DNA of 64,000 bases from Myotis daubentonii (GCF_963259705.1 NC_081840.1:6133062-6197061), one strand, 5' to 3'. Positions 41,010 through 51,503 are shown, numbered from the stretch's first letter. A program made the numbers and translations. The notes: generated from the letters alone by a model not told the origin.

Positions 41010-41533
41010 ATTTCCCTCTTTGGACTGCTTTTACTGTGTCCCATAGATTTTGGATTGTCTTATTTTCATTTGTTTCAGAGTATTGGTCTCATCATTAACC
41101 CATTCATTGTTTAGTAAAATGTTACTTATCCTCCATGTCTTTGTGTGTGTTTTTCAGGGTTTTTTTGTTATGATTGATTTCTAGTTTCATACCATTATGG
41201 TCAGAGAAGATGCTTGATATGATTTCAGTACTCTGAAATTTACTGAGACTTGTTTGTATCCTAACAGGTGGTCAATCCTAGAAAATGTTCCATGTGTACT
41301 TAAAAGGAAGGTATATTCTGCCGTTTAATTTATGCTCTGAAGACATAAATCCATCTGATCTAATGTGTCATTTAAGGCCACCTTGTTGATTTTCTGTCTG
41401 GAAGATCTATCCACTGATGTCAATGGGGTGTTAAAATCCCCTGCTATTACTGTACTACTGTCAGTCTCTCCCTGTATGTCCATCGAGATTTGCTTTATAT
41501 ATTTAGGTGCATAAATAATTACAAGGGTTAGAT

Positions 41534-41750
41534 CAGTGATGGCGAACCTTTTGAGCTCGGCGTGTTAGCATTTTGAAAAACCCTAACTTAACTCTGGTGC
41601 TGTGTCATGTATAGAAATTTTTTGATCTTTGCAACCATAGTAAAACAAAGACTTATATTTTTGATATTTATTTCATATATTTAAATGCCATTTAACAAAG
41701 AAAAATCAACCAAAAAAATGAGTTCGTGTGTCATAAGTTTGCCATCACTG
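41534..41750 (-). mobile_element. Non-autonomous hAT, 'CAGTGATGGCGAACC' family
   Basis: 217 bp in reverse relative to 8604. Ends 'cagtgatggcgaacct' and 'agtttgccatcactg'. Perfect duplication GGTTAGAT at 41526-41533 and 41751-41758. Inserted in the L1. Confidence 0.96.
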
Positions 41751-41765
41751 GGTTAGATCCTCTTC

Positions 41766-42077
41766 TTAGATTGCTCCCTTTATCATTATGTAGTGTCCTT
41801 TATCTCTTACTATAGCCTTTGTTTTAAAGTTTATTATTTTATCAGATATAAGTATTGCTACCCCAGCTTTTTTTTTCTTTCCATTTGCATGAAATATCTT
41901 TTCCCATCCCTTCACTTTTAGTCTATGTGTATCTTTTTTTCTGATGTGGGTCTCTTGTAGGCAGCATATACATGGGTCTTGTTTTCTTATCCATTCAGCT
42001 ACCCTATATCTTTTGGTTGGAGCAATTAAGCCATTTACATTTAAAGTGATTTTTGGTGGGTACATATTTATTGTCAT
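41766..42077 (-). pseudogene. L1 ORF2 endonuclease N-terminal remnant
   Basis: About 104 codons near the ORF2 start: 'KITLNVNGLIAPTKRYRVAEW', 'CCLQETHIRKKD' with the catalytic Glu of the QETH motif, and 'KKAGVAILISDK'. The frame closes downstream, where a hAT has also inserted, so no active endonuclease is encoded. Confidence 0.95.
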
Positions 42078-42093
42078 TTTATTCTTTTAATTA

Positions 42094-42162
42094 TTCTTCT
42101 TCTTCTTCTTCTTCTTCTTCTTCTTCTTCTTCTTCTTCTTCTTCTTCTTCTTCTTCTTCTTT
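42094..42162. repeat. (TTC)n microsatellite at the L1 inter-ORF region
   Basis: About 23 TTC units (GAA on the L1 sense strand), lying directly 5' of the ORF2 start on the L1 strand. Confidence 0.95.
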
Positions 42163-42573
42163 CAGGCTCTTTAACATTTCTTGTAATACTGGTTTGGTAG
42201 TAACAAACTCCCTTAGCTTTTTCTTGCCTGGGAAGCTCCTTTCATTTTAAGTAACAGTCTTGCTGAGTAGAGTAGTCTTGGTTGTAGGTGCTTGCTTTTC
42301 ATCATTTTGAATATTTCATGCCAATTCCTTCTGGCCTAAAATGTTTCTGTTGAGAAATCAGCTGACAGTCTATGGGAGCTCCCTTGTAGGTAACACTATA
42401 TTTCTCTTGCAGCTTTTAAGATTTTTCTCTTTATCTTTAACCTTTGCCGTTTTCATCATGATGTGACTTGGTATGGGTCTCTTTGTGTTTATCTTGTTTG
42501 GGTGCTCTGTGCTTCCTGGACTGGTGTGTCATTTTCCTTCTCTCTCTCTCTCTCTCTTCTCCTTCTGGTACCC

Positions 42574-42765
42574 CTATGATGTGGATGCTATGTACTTCAT
42601 ATTGTCCCAAAGGACACTTAAACTATCCTTTTGGGGAATTTTCCTGCTCTGATTGGGCATTTTTTCTACCTTGTCTTCCAAATTGCTGATTTGATTCTCT
42701 ACTTCATCCAACCTACTGTTTATTCCTTCCAGTTTATTCTTCATTTCAGATATTGTAGTCTTCAT
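42574..42765 (-). pseudogene. L1 ORF1 coiled-coil remnant
   Basis: About 63 codons with 'MKNKLEGINSRLDEVENQIS' and 'LEDKVEK', the heptad-rich coiled coil of L1 ORF1p. The RNA-binding part, toward 42165-42570, is no longer open. Confidence 0.88.
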
Positions 42766-43587
42766 TTCTGACTGTTGTTTTTTTTTCTTATGTCCTTTTT
42801 CATGCTATTGAACCAATACTTTGAACTCTATATCTGATAAATTGTTTGCTTCCATTTCATTTAGCTCTTTTTTTTAAAGATAATTCTCCAGTTTTGTTCT
42901 ATTTGTTTGTTTATTTTTTTTCATTTTGGGCCTGTTTCTTTATCTTCCTGTGTTGGCTGCTTCTTTGTGTTTGTTTCTATGTAATAGATAGATTTGCTAT
43001 GACTCCAAGTCTTCATGGGGTGGCCTTAGGTAGTAGGTGTTCTGTGGGGTCCAGCGGTGCAGTATCCTTGATCTCCTGAGCTGGGTGCTCTAGGAATGTC
43101 CCTTATGTGGATTATGTGGTCCCTTCTGTTGTAACTGAGTCTTGATTGCTATTGGCCTATTCACACATGGGACCTGACATTTGCTGACTGTGAGGCTCAT
43201 TGCTTACCAGGGCTTGCGAGCTGCTGTGCAGGTGCTGACTACATGAAGCGGAATTTGTCTCGGAGGGTTTGATATCTTCCTTTGGTTATGCCACTTGTGA
43301 AGCTTATTGGATCCTGCTCTAATGTTGTTGAAACTGGCCACTGGGTGTGTGAGACTCTGGTGCAGGCCAATGTCAGGTGCTGTCTGTGATGGGCGCTTGG
43401 CAGCCTGTTTGAAACAGCACGTTTTCAAGTTCCAGCCATGTGGTAGCATGTATCAGAACTTTGTTCCTTTTCATGCCTGAGTAATACTCCATTGCATAGA
43501 TAGACCACATTTGTTTATCCATTCATCTGTTGGTGGACAGTTAGGTTGTTTCAACCTTTTGGCTGTTGTGAAGTGATATATGTCTGG

Positions 43588-43779
43588 CAGCGGTTCTCAA
43601 CCTGTGGGTCGTGACCCCTGAAAATACATCCTGCATATCAGATATTTACATTATGATTCATAACAGTAGCAAAATCACAGTTATGAAGTAGCAACGAAAA
43701 TAATTTTATGGTTGGGGGTCACCACAACATGAGGAACTGTATTAAAGGGTCGTGGCATTAGGAAGGTTGAGAACCACTG
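43588..43779 (+). mobile_element. SPIN_NA: SPIN non-autonomous hAT
   Basis: 192 bp. Ends 'cagcggttctcaacctgtgg' and 'gaaggttgagaaccactg'; body 'gaaaatacatcctgcatatc', 'cataacagtagcaaaatcac', 'aacgaaaataattttatgg'. More of the left half is deleted than in the copy at 16801. Flanks ATGTCTGG and AATTATTT are poorly matched, so the target duplication is unclear. Confidence 0.93.
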
Positions 43780-43795
43780 AATTATTTGGGGCCTA

Positions 43796-43865
43796 TTTCT
43801 TGTCACCCCCATTTCACAGATGAGAAAACCAAGTTCCCAAGAGGTTCAGTGTCTTGCCCTACCTG
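43796..43865 (-). mobile_element. MIR core (antisense)
   Basis: 'cccatttcacagatgag', 'aaaaccaagttcccaagag', 'gttcagtgtcttgcc'. Confidence 0.7.
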
Positions 43866-44307
43866 CGTGGGACAGGAGAGGTATGGCATCACTGAGGAGA
43901 AGGCGTCAGGGCCACACGAGGCTCAAAGTCCTCATCACGTGCGTGCTAATTTTCCCACTTTCAGACTTGCATTCTCCATTCCCTGTTTGCAACCACAATC
44001 CTGTGCCCTGTGGAAGCACCACTGCAGACTCAGAGCACTTTCAAAGATAAACCAGGGACGTTTGCAGGGCCTCCAAATCCCGTCTTGGGCTCCTGTGTCA
44101 TGTATGTGTCTCATCGCCAGGGGCGAAGGCCTGCCCCTCACACAGGAAGGAGTGTGTGAGTCCAGGAGACAGTCAGTGATGGGGACAGAGACACTTCTGC
44201 TCCTTCCTGATGGGCAGAGCGTCCCCCTCCTCTGAGCAGGTGGAGGCCTGCAGAGGTGGCGGGGGGAGGGCATGAAACAGGAAAAGGAGCACCTCAGGCT
44301 CCAGACA
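43866..44307. other. Single-copy DNA
   Basis: Nothing recognised. Confidence 0.35.
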
Positions 44308-44420
44308 GATGCCTGTTAACGATTACTCCCATTTCCTACTTGGGGAAAATGAGGCACAGATTATGCAGCTGCCCGAGGCTGCACAGCTGCTCAGTGGCAA
44401 AGCTGGGATGAGGGCAGCTG
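44308..44420 (-). mobile_element. MIR core (antisense)
   Basis: 'ccatttcctacttggggaaa', 'atgaggcacagattatgc', 'ctgcacagctgctcagtgg'. Confidence 0.72.
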
Positions 44421-44854
44421 GCAGGAACGGAGGAGATTGTGGGAGCCAGTGGTTTGGGGGAGAACCCCAAGACCGAAAGACACTGGATCCCCAAATGTCA
44501 AGCTTCTTTCTCAGAAGCAGCGTGAGCTGTGCAGGCCTCAGGGTATGACAAGGTGACTGGCTCCCGGTTGGAGCTATAGCACCTTCATCCTCAGACACCT
44601 GTCGCCGGTCCCCCAGTCCCACAGAAGCGCCCCGCTAGCCGTTCCTCCGTCCTCCGTCCTCCGAGCACATGATCGGGTAACACGGAGAAGCAAGATGGCA
44701 CCGGCGTTGCTGGGTTTGTGAGTCAGCCCCTTAGAAAGGCAAAATTTTACAGCCTCCCTCCTCCCCAGCTGCCCCTGCCCGTGCCTCTTCCCCTGGGCTC
44801 TGGAAGTTCAGAGGACCTGGGATCCTGCCGAGAGCCTTTTAAGTCCCGGGCGGC
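44421..44854. other. Single-copy DNA
   Basis: A triple 'ccgtcctccgtcctccg' stutter lies at 44648-44664. No gene. Confidence 0.35.
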
Positions 44855-45025
44855 CTACTTTGATTTTTAACAGCTTCGTTGAGACAGAATTTATATATCA
44901 TAACGATCGCCCGTTTTAAGTGTCTAATTCAATAGTGTTTAGCAAATTTGTAAAGTTGCACAGCCATCCCCACAATCTAATTTTAGAGCATTTCCACCAC
45001 TCAAAAGAAAGCTCATGCCTTCTAA
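44855..45025 (-). mobile_element. Old L1 3' end fragment (antisense)
   Basis: 'cagcttcgttgagacagaat', 'aattcaatagtgtttagc', 'gttgcacagccatccccac' and 'gcatttccaccactcaaaag' match the antisense L1ME/L1MC-type 3' region. Confidence 0.78.
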
Positions 45026-45239
45026 TTTGTTTTTTGTTATCTTCCCTGCTGGAGGCGCGTGTCCCCACTTTGTGGATAATGACGGCTCATGTGGAGCGCT
45101 CTGTCCCCGGCCAGGTCCCATTCTCAGGCTTTCCATGGAGACAGTCACGGAACCGTCATGGCAGCGAGCGGGGCGGGTCCTGTGATCATCTCCCACTTAC
45201 AGCCAAGGGAGCGGAGGCAAGAACGGCGGAGTCGCCTGC
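45026..45239. other. Single-copy DNA
   Basis: Nothing recognised beyond a weak antisense MIR trace near 45190-45230 ('tcccacttacagccaagg'). Confidence 0.3.
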
Positions 45240-46155
45240 CGTCCTGGGTTGCATGGTGGCGCCCCCAAAGATGTGTCCGTGTCCTAACCCCCAGAGCCCG
45301 GGAGTGTGACCGTATCTGGGAAAAGTGTCGTGAGATGAGATCACCAGTGGGCCCCAAATCCAAGGGCCGGTGTGGAAATAAACGGAGACCCACCGGATGA
45401 GAAAACCAAGGCCAAGGCTAGGCATTCAGAGCTGGCCCAGCAGGGTGTCAGCCACCTCCACTGACAGAGCCTCACAGGAGGCAGATGGAGGGCTTCAGGG
45501 AGGAAAAAGGGGGCGATGGGGGGTGGCCTGGTGGGGCCTGGGCCTGGGGAAGGGGAGGCGGCTCACGGGAAGCGGGCGTCCTGTGCGTTCTCTAGGGGAC
45601 ATATTGTGCTTTCTCTGGTTGGTCCCAAGTTGGAAGTGGGGACAAAAATTAAGGCCACTGTGAGTCATTAGTTAAGTCCTGGCCATTTGGGGTAAATTGT
45701 TACAGAGTCATTGTCCGCTTCCTGCATTGTTCCTAGGACAGCCCTCCGGCCGCCTGCAGGTCCGACTCCTGCGTGGCGCCCCAGGCTGGTTACTGTAGGG
45801 AAGGGGCTGGTCTCCTGGACAGGTGTCAGGCCGTGGGTCCGAGTTTTGTTTTCATGCTCTGGCCATTGTCCCTTTGCACATGTGGTCTCTCACGAAGGTC
45901 CTTACAATGACTCCTAGAGGAGGAGGTCATGTGAAGAGGAGGTCGGGATGGGGTGACGTGGCCACAAGCCAAGGATGCCTGGGGCCACCAGGAGCTGGGA
46001 GAAGCCAGGAAGGACCCTGTCCTAAGCCTTTGGAGGGAGCCAGGCTCTGCCGACACCTGGACTGTGGACCTCTGGCCTCCAGACGGTGAAAGAATACATT
46101 TCCGTTGTTTCAGCCACCAAGCTGTGCTGCGTTGCTACAGCAGCGACAGGAAATG
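45240..46155 (+). repeat. Split ancient interspersed repeat (family not assigned)
   Basis: Left part 45240-45375 ('cccccaaagatgtgtccgtg', 'gtgggccccaaatccaag') and right part 45925-46155 ('gccacaagccaaggatgcc', 'acacctggactgtggacctc', 'gtttcagccaccaagctgtg') are both segments of one widespread mammalian repeat in the same order. The 45376-45924 interval is unrelated unique-looking sequence. Confidence 0.6.
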
Positions 46156-47794
46156 GGTGCACTTGCCTAAGGTTCCAGGGTTGGAGTGGAAGGACCCGGA
46201 TTTGAGCCAGGTAAAGCCCCGAGTGGGGGCCTCTGACCAGCGGTCAGACTCTGCGCCGACTTGAAGTGGGAAACGGAGGCCACGTTTCTTCGTTCATTAT
46301 TTGCTCAGATCCCAAAGTGGCCTGGGTGGCTTATGGGTTATGGGTCTGAGCATTGCCTTGAGTGACTCTTGTCCTTCAGGCCCATCCTCGACCCTGGAAA
46401 AGGTCCCTCGATGAATGCCCTGAGCCCAGGTGCCTGCAAGCGTCAGGAGCGTTCAGGCGTTCGTCTGTGCTGACGCCCTAGGAGTTGAGGGGACATCCCG
46501 CTGTCACACCAGTGTCACTGTTGATGGCCTTGCTTCATTCTGCTCCTTACTCTGCTCCAGACCGCCTTAAAGTGGCTGGTGAAGGGGTGCCCGCACCGCA
46601 AGTTACCTTAGGAGGAGGCTGGGCTGCGGGGAGACAGCAGACGGAGGGAGCAGCACGAGCGGCACCCCGAGGCCAGCTCAGGCCATGGGGTGCCTGCTAA
46701 GCATCCCAGCCGCCGGAAGGAAGAGGGTCCCGGCCCTGTGAGATACCAGAGGGCGTGGGCTGGAGCCGGACAATGGTTACAGCCACAGCACTATTTGGGA
46801 CAAAAAGACCCTCGTGCTGGACCCCTGTGTGCTGAGCTAGCCAGCTCTGCCCCTAGGGTGGTCGGGATGGTCTGGTTTTGTTTGCCAGCATCTTTTCTCT
46901 CAGGAAGCTCTCCCTGCCACTCATGGATCCCACAGCGGTGAGGATGTGACCCGGGGGCCCATCAGAGTCCAGGTTGGGATTGCTGTGCGCTCCCCGGAGA
47001 GAGCTGAGCTGTCGTGCCCTGGGGGGTCATGAGCTCTGGCAACAATATAAGTGGGAGGGGGCTGCCCTGTCTGTGTTCCAGGACATTCTAGAGGTGGCCA
47101 TGTGCTTCAAGAAGTGAGGCCAGCCAGGGCCCAAGGGAGAGCAGGGTTGAGCAAAAAGGAAAGGTGGTCAGATAGAGAGAGCTCCTGGATCCAGCCATGC
47201 CTGACACCCTCACATCTGTCCGCAGACCTCTCAGTTAAGTGGGTCTACAAAGTTCTCACAAATTGCTTTACGCAAGGTGTGGTTGTAAGAAACAAAGCCT
47301 CACACTGGTGTAGACGATGAGAAGGACGGGGGTGGGGGGTGGGGGTACTCTGCAGAGACTGCTAATTCCTGTTTCTCTCATCCAAGCTGTTGATGGCCTT
47401 TGGGCTGTGGGGGGGCCCAGCTGTGCTCCCTGAACCTGGATGTGGTGTCCCTCCTGGGCTCCCCTCCATGGGTCATGGGGTCTCCATGGGTCATGGGGTT
47501 CTGAGTGTTCATTACCTGGGTGTGTTTTGGGATGGGGCCGCAGTATGAACCCAGACAGACAGGTACTGGCCCATGGAGCTCCCAGCCCGCTGGGTACGGG
47601 CCAGCAGAGCCCAGCGGGAGCGTGCATGCCCCCTCCCCACGGCAGGCTGCTGAGCCGGCGCAGGAATGAGAACAGAATGTTTTTCCTTCGAAAATATTTT
47701 GTTTCTCCAGCAGGACACAGAAGAGGAAATAATCGAGATGTTGCTGTGGCACTGATGTCTTGTTTTTAGCTCTGCGTGGTCCCTCCCCAGCGCA
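46156..47794. other. Single-copy DNA
   Basis: Holds an 18-bp tandem doublet at 47466-47501 ('ccatgggtcatggggt' twice). AT-richer at 47670-47770. No gene. Confidence 0.38.
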
Positions 47795-48003
47795 GCCTGT
47801 TTCCCAGCCTCGGTTCTGTTGACATTTGGGGCCAGATCGCTCTTCGCTGTGGGGGCTGCGCTGTGTGGGGGGCGCCGAGCAGCAACCCTGGCCTCCGCCC
47901 ACTGGTGACAGCGGCATCCCTCCCACCCCCAGTTATGACAACCAGGACATCTCCAGGTGTCTCCTGGAGGGCACAACGTCACCTGGGTTGGGTACCACTG
48001 TCC
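47795..48003 (-). mobile_element. MER20 (antisense)
   Basis: 'tctgttgacatttggggcc', 'cagatcgctcttcgctgtgg', 'cagttatgacaaccagg', 'acatctccaggtgtctcctg' and 'gttgggtaccactg' follow reversed MER20, a eutherian hAT-Charlie. Confidence 0.85.
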
Positions 48004-48069
48004 CACGGCCTCTGTGTTCACAGCTCAGACACTAGAAGATACAGCAGGGAAGAGGAAGGAAAGAAATTA

Positions 48070-49060
48070 AAATATTTTAGTGATTTAAAAATTCTAGTAA
48101 AATACACATGACATAAAATGTACCAACCTCACCGTTTCCACGTGTCCTGTTCAGGGCACCGAGCACGTGTGTGCTGCTGTGCCGTCGCCGCTGCTGCCAT
48201 TTCCAGAATCCTGTCACCTTCCCAGCAGCAGCCGGCCCAGCACCCACTGAGCCACAATGCCCACAAGACGACTTAGGTGCCTTGTAGAGGTAGAATCACG
48301 TGTTTGTCCTTTTGGGACTGGCTTATCTCACGCAACGTCTTGGGCTCATCCATGTTGTAGCAAGCGTCAGCATCTCCTCCCTTTTTAAGGCTGAATAATG
48401 CTCCACCGTGTGAACAGACCACACTTGGCCCATCCGTCCGTCATCCATTGATGGTCATGTGGGGGCTTTCACCTTTTGGCTTTTGTGAATGATACCACTA
48501 TGAGCACAAGGGTACAAATATTTATTCAGTCCCTGCTTTCAGTTCTTTTTTTTTTTTAATTCTTTATTGTTTAAAGTATTACACGAGTCTCCTCTTCCCC
48601 CCCATTGACCTCTCTCCTCCCCAACCCCTCCCCAAGCATAAGCCCTCACCCCCCTACTGTCGTGTCCATTGGTTTTGCTCATATGTATGGATACAAGTCC
48701 TTTGGTTGATCTCTTACCCCCTCACCCACCACCTTCCCTCATAGGTTGTACAGCCTGTTTGATGCTTCTACATCTCTGGCTCTAATTTTGTTCATCAGTT
48801 TATGTGGTTCATTCTATTCCACAAATGAGGGAGATCATGTGATATTTACCTTTCTCCGACTGGCTTATTTCGCTTAGCACGATGCTCTCCAGTTCCATCC
48901 ACGCTGTTGCAAATGGTAAGAGTTCCTTCTTTTTTTACCGCAGCGTAGAATTCCATTGTGTAGAATTCAGTTCTTTTGGGCCCACACCCAGAGTGGAATT
49001 GCTGGATCACATGGTAACTGTAGGTTTAACCTTTCTGGCAGGACCCGTGGTGCTGTTTAG
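48070..49060 (-). mobile_element. Old L1 3' end split by a younger L1
   Basis: 48070-48549 ('aaaatacacatgacataaaa', 'ttgtagcaagcgtcagcatc', 'accttttggcttttgtgaat') continues at 48966-49060 ('cccacacccagagtggaatt', 'gctggatcacatggtaactg'). Confidence 0.85.
48550..48965 (-). mobile_element. 5'-truncated L1 inside the old L1
   Basis: Antisense L1 3' end beginning in a T-run (poly-A) and 'aattctttattgtttaaag', ending in 'cgtagaattccattgtgtag'. Flanked by a perfect 12-bp duplication TTCAGTTCTTTT at 48538-48549 and 48966-48977. It resembles the 3' end at 28822-29325, so both belong to the younger bat L1 lineage. Confidence 0.95.
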
Positions 49061-49344
49061 AGGCTAATTCTTGACTTTTGAATTTCCAAATAGGCTTTTG
49101 CGGCTCATCTGCAGAAGTGGACGGAGGGCTGGGGGCAGGTGGGTGGGGTATGGATGCTGGGGGTCTTTGAGATATGGCCCCCCAGTGGCTGCGGGCTATG
49201 TCTGCCCCCCAGGCTCCCAGCCCCGGAGACGGGTTGGGGGGAGGAACACTGAGTGAGGGCGGGTCCTCAGCAGAGCGGAGCTATAGAAAAATGCCCGAGT
49301 CTGTGGCTTGAGGCTCGCACCGTTACCCTGGGCCCCAGAGCCCT
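49061..49344. other. Single-copy DNA
   Basis: Nothing recognised. Confidence 0.35.
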
Positions 49345-49460
49345 CTGCGGAGCTTGGCCACAGTATTTTTAGCCTGGAAATGTTTGCAGGATGGGAGTTG
49401 CCCAACACCTACACGGACCATAAAATAATTTCCATAAGGCGGCCGAGGAACACCTCGGCT
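49345..49460. promoter_or_regulatory. Candidate conserved non-coding block
   Basis: 'cacagtatttttagcctgg', 'ggaccataaaataatttcc' and retained CpGs in unique sequence. Inference only. Confidence 0.25.
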
Positions 49461-50079
49461 GGAACCCGTGAGCGCCTGCCCGCCTCCAAGATCAACACGG
49501 CCGAGGCCGCCAGGGCCCCGAACAAGGGGCACCGCTGTGCGGGCGCCATCCATCTCCTGGTGGTGGGCGGGCGGGACCAGGTGTCTGGGAGGCTGGATAA
49601 AGGCCGTCTGTCTGTCCGGGGGCCCGTGTTGGCCGTGACGGGACTTTCGTGGTCCCAGCTTTAGGGATCTGGTCTCTGACTGTCATGAGTCACCGCAGGG
49701 TGGGCCCTGCGTCCACCAAGCTTTCTCTGAAGCCTGGGTGAGGAAGACTGTGTGCTAGCGTGTGCAGAGGAAGGACAGGGCCCAGAGCGCAAGGCCCAGC
49801 CAGCAGGGGACTTGAACTCACACCGGCTCTCCCCTCCCGGCCGACCCCTGCCCCTCCAACTCTGTGCCCAGGCTCGCACCCTGTCTGCCTATTTCTGGGT
49901 TGATTTCTCTCGGTGTCACCATTGGGCAGGCCAGGGTGGAGGAGCAGGCTGTGAGGCTGGGGAGGGGAGAGCGGCTGCCTCTGAGACCCCAGGAGACCAG
50001 GCCCCTGGGGCAGGGTGACTGTGAAGGAAGGGGCCTGTGACAGATGAACTCCCCTGAAGCTGCAGCTTCCACCCTGGCT
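49461..50079. other. Single-copy DNA
   Basis: A reversed MIR trace may lie near 49770-49830 ('cagcaggggacttgaactca'). No gene. Confidence 0.35.
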
Positions 50080-50235
50080 CTCCGTTGGGCAGCTGTGTGC
50101 CCTGAGGCAAGGCCCGTGACTCTGAGCCTTTCGTCATGGGATGCGCGTGTACCGCAGGGCATTTGTGAGATGAAAGGCTCCAATGCAGGTACAGCCCGCA
50201 GCACGCTGCCTGGTATGATGTGAGCGCGTGCGAGC
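50080..50235 (+). mobile_element. MIR remnant
   Basis: 'gggcagctgtgtgccctgag', 'catttgtgagatgaaaggc' and 'acgctgcctggtatgatgtg' fit a decayed plus-strand MIR. Confidence 0.6.
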
Positions 50236-50361
50236 TAGGTGACCCTGCATGTGGCCCTGGGGGGCCGCCACCATCAGGGCATGTCTGGTGTTGGGTTGAC
50301 GGCGGGAAAGGAATTTGTACACGTCTCCAAGAGAAGGATCCGACGATTTCCCAGAGCCAGA

Positions 50362-50456
50362 TGCCACCAGGGAAGGGGTGGCGGGTGGGGGGTGCCACCA
50401 GGGAAGGGGTGGCGGGTGGGGGGGTGCCATCAGGAAACGGGTGGAGGATGGGGGGT
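50362..50456 (+). repeat. 31-32-bp tandem repeat, 3 copies
   Basis: Units begin 'tgccaccagggaaggggtgg' at 50362 and 50393, and a diverged unit begins 'tgccatcaggaaacgggtgg' at 50425. G-rich ends may form quadruplexes. Confidence 0.9.
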
Positions 50457-51258
50457 AGACACGAATTCCAGCAGACAGCTGATGCCAACATGGTGGCACT
50501 TGCTCCATGGGGTGCCCCCTGCAGTGGGGGGTCCTCTTCTGATGCTATCGGTGCAGTTCCAAGGGACAAAGCGGGCAGGGTTGCCAAGCACACGTCCTAC
50601 CTGGAGCCCAGGTGTGTGTGAGCTGGAGGGCAGGTGGTGCCCACTTCAGGCTCAGCCAGTCTCGATCCAAATGAGCAGTGACCCCGGCTGAGGAGCTCAA
50701 AACCCTGAGGGGGACTGGAGATGAGCGCGGACGGAAGTGGCTGGTGTGGAGGGACGTCAGCGTCCGGTCTGAGCCGATGCCTGAGGCAGGGCTTTCTGCA
50801 CCACAGTGAGGACCCACACACGGGGTTGAGTCTGTTTAAAGGGGCCAAGACGGGACCCCAGGGCACCCGAGTGTCTGCCAGCTTCCCGTCAGTCCCTGGT
50901 GCTCAGGGGCCCACACTGTCCTTGGCCCTTCCCCAGGGGAGAGGGGAGGAGGAAGCTTCGAAACACTATTTGCAGAGCTGACTGAGGTGTGGCTGCGCTG
51001 GCCTTCTAGAATCCTGGGTTCTGGGGCAGGAGACAGAGGAGATCAGGGTGGGAATCTCTTTCCTCTGATACCAGATGGGGACCCAGAGAGCTATGGACGT
51101 GCACCTGTGGGCACCTCAACAAATTAGGTCCCTCTCTCCTTCCCGGGCAGCAGGAGCCACCCCCTGCCCTGCCCGCTGATGGGGTGCTTGTGGGCATCTA
51201 ATGAGCTAAGAGGCTGGTTGGCAGTCAAGTGCTAAAGAAGTCGATCATTTGATCAACT
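50457..51258. other. Single-copy DNA
   Basis: Nothing recognised. Confidence 0.35.
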
Positions 51259-51271
51259 AGAAGTACCTGGG

Positions 51272-51490
51272 GCCGAAACCGGTTTGGCTCAGTGGATAGA
51301 GCGTCGGCCTGCGGACTGAAGGGTCCCAGGTTCGATTCCGGTCAAGGGCATGTACCTGGGTTGCAGGCACATCCCCAGTAGGAGATGTGCAGGAGGCAGC
51401 TGATCGATGTTTCTCTCTCATCGATGTTTCTAACTCTCTATCCCTCTCCCTTCCTCTCTGTAAAAAATCAGTAAAATATATTAAAAAAAA
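51272..51490 (+). mobile_element. Ves SINE with perfect target duplication
   Basis: 'aaccggtttggctcagtgg' head, B box 'ggttcgattcc', tail 'aaaaatcagtaaaatatatt'. Flanked by AGAAGTACCTGGG at 51259-51271 and 51491-51503 (13/13). Intact A and B boxes; among the youngest insertions here. Confidence 0.97.
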
Positions 51491-51503
51491 AGAAGTACCT
51501 GGG

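Larger units (their letters stand above)
36362..43415 (-). mobile_element. Near-complete L1 (antisense) carrying nested insertions
   Basis: Reading on the minus strand: 5' region (about 43415-42780), ORF1 remnant, ORF2 endonuclease start near 42077, reverse transcriptase around 38924-38293, then a short 3' UTR near 36500-36362. Net L1 length after removing inserts is about 4.9 kb. Flanks 'agcgggttttc' (36351-36361) and 'agcacgttttc' (43416-43426) look like its target duplication. Relative to usual L1, about 0.35 kb seems missing at about 36799. It is riddled with stops and frameshifts. Confidence 0.88.
35826..43587 (-). mobile_element. Old L1 3' end, split by younger insertions
   Basis: Pieces: 35826-35863 ('ttcattgaggtgagatgcac'), 36087-36361 ('cagtggcatttagcac', 'tggcttctttcactaagcg') and 43416-43587 ('tagcatgtatcagaactttg', 'catctgttggtggacagtta'). 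In order they form an antisense L1M-type 3' region, interrupted by a Ves SINE and by the young L1 at 36362-43415, and ending at a SPIN. Confidence 0.85.

Noticed and set aside
38293..42077. Functional reverse transcriptase/endonuclease gene
   Set aside because: The L1 ORF2 is broken by frameshifts, stops, a lost catalytic Asp and several transposon insertions.
47466..47501. 18-bp tandem doublet as a regulatory motif pair
   Set aside because: Simple local duplication with no factor site that I recognise.
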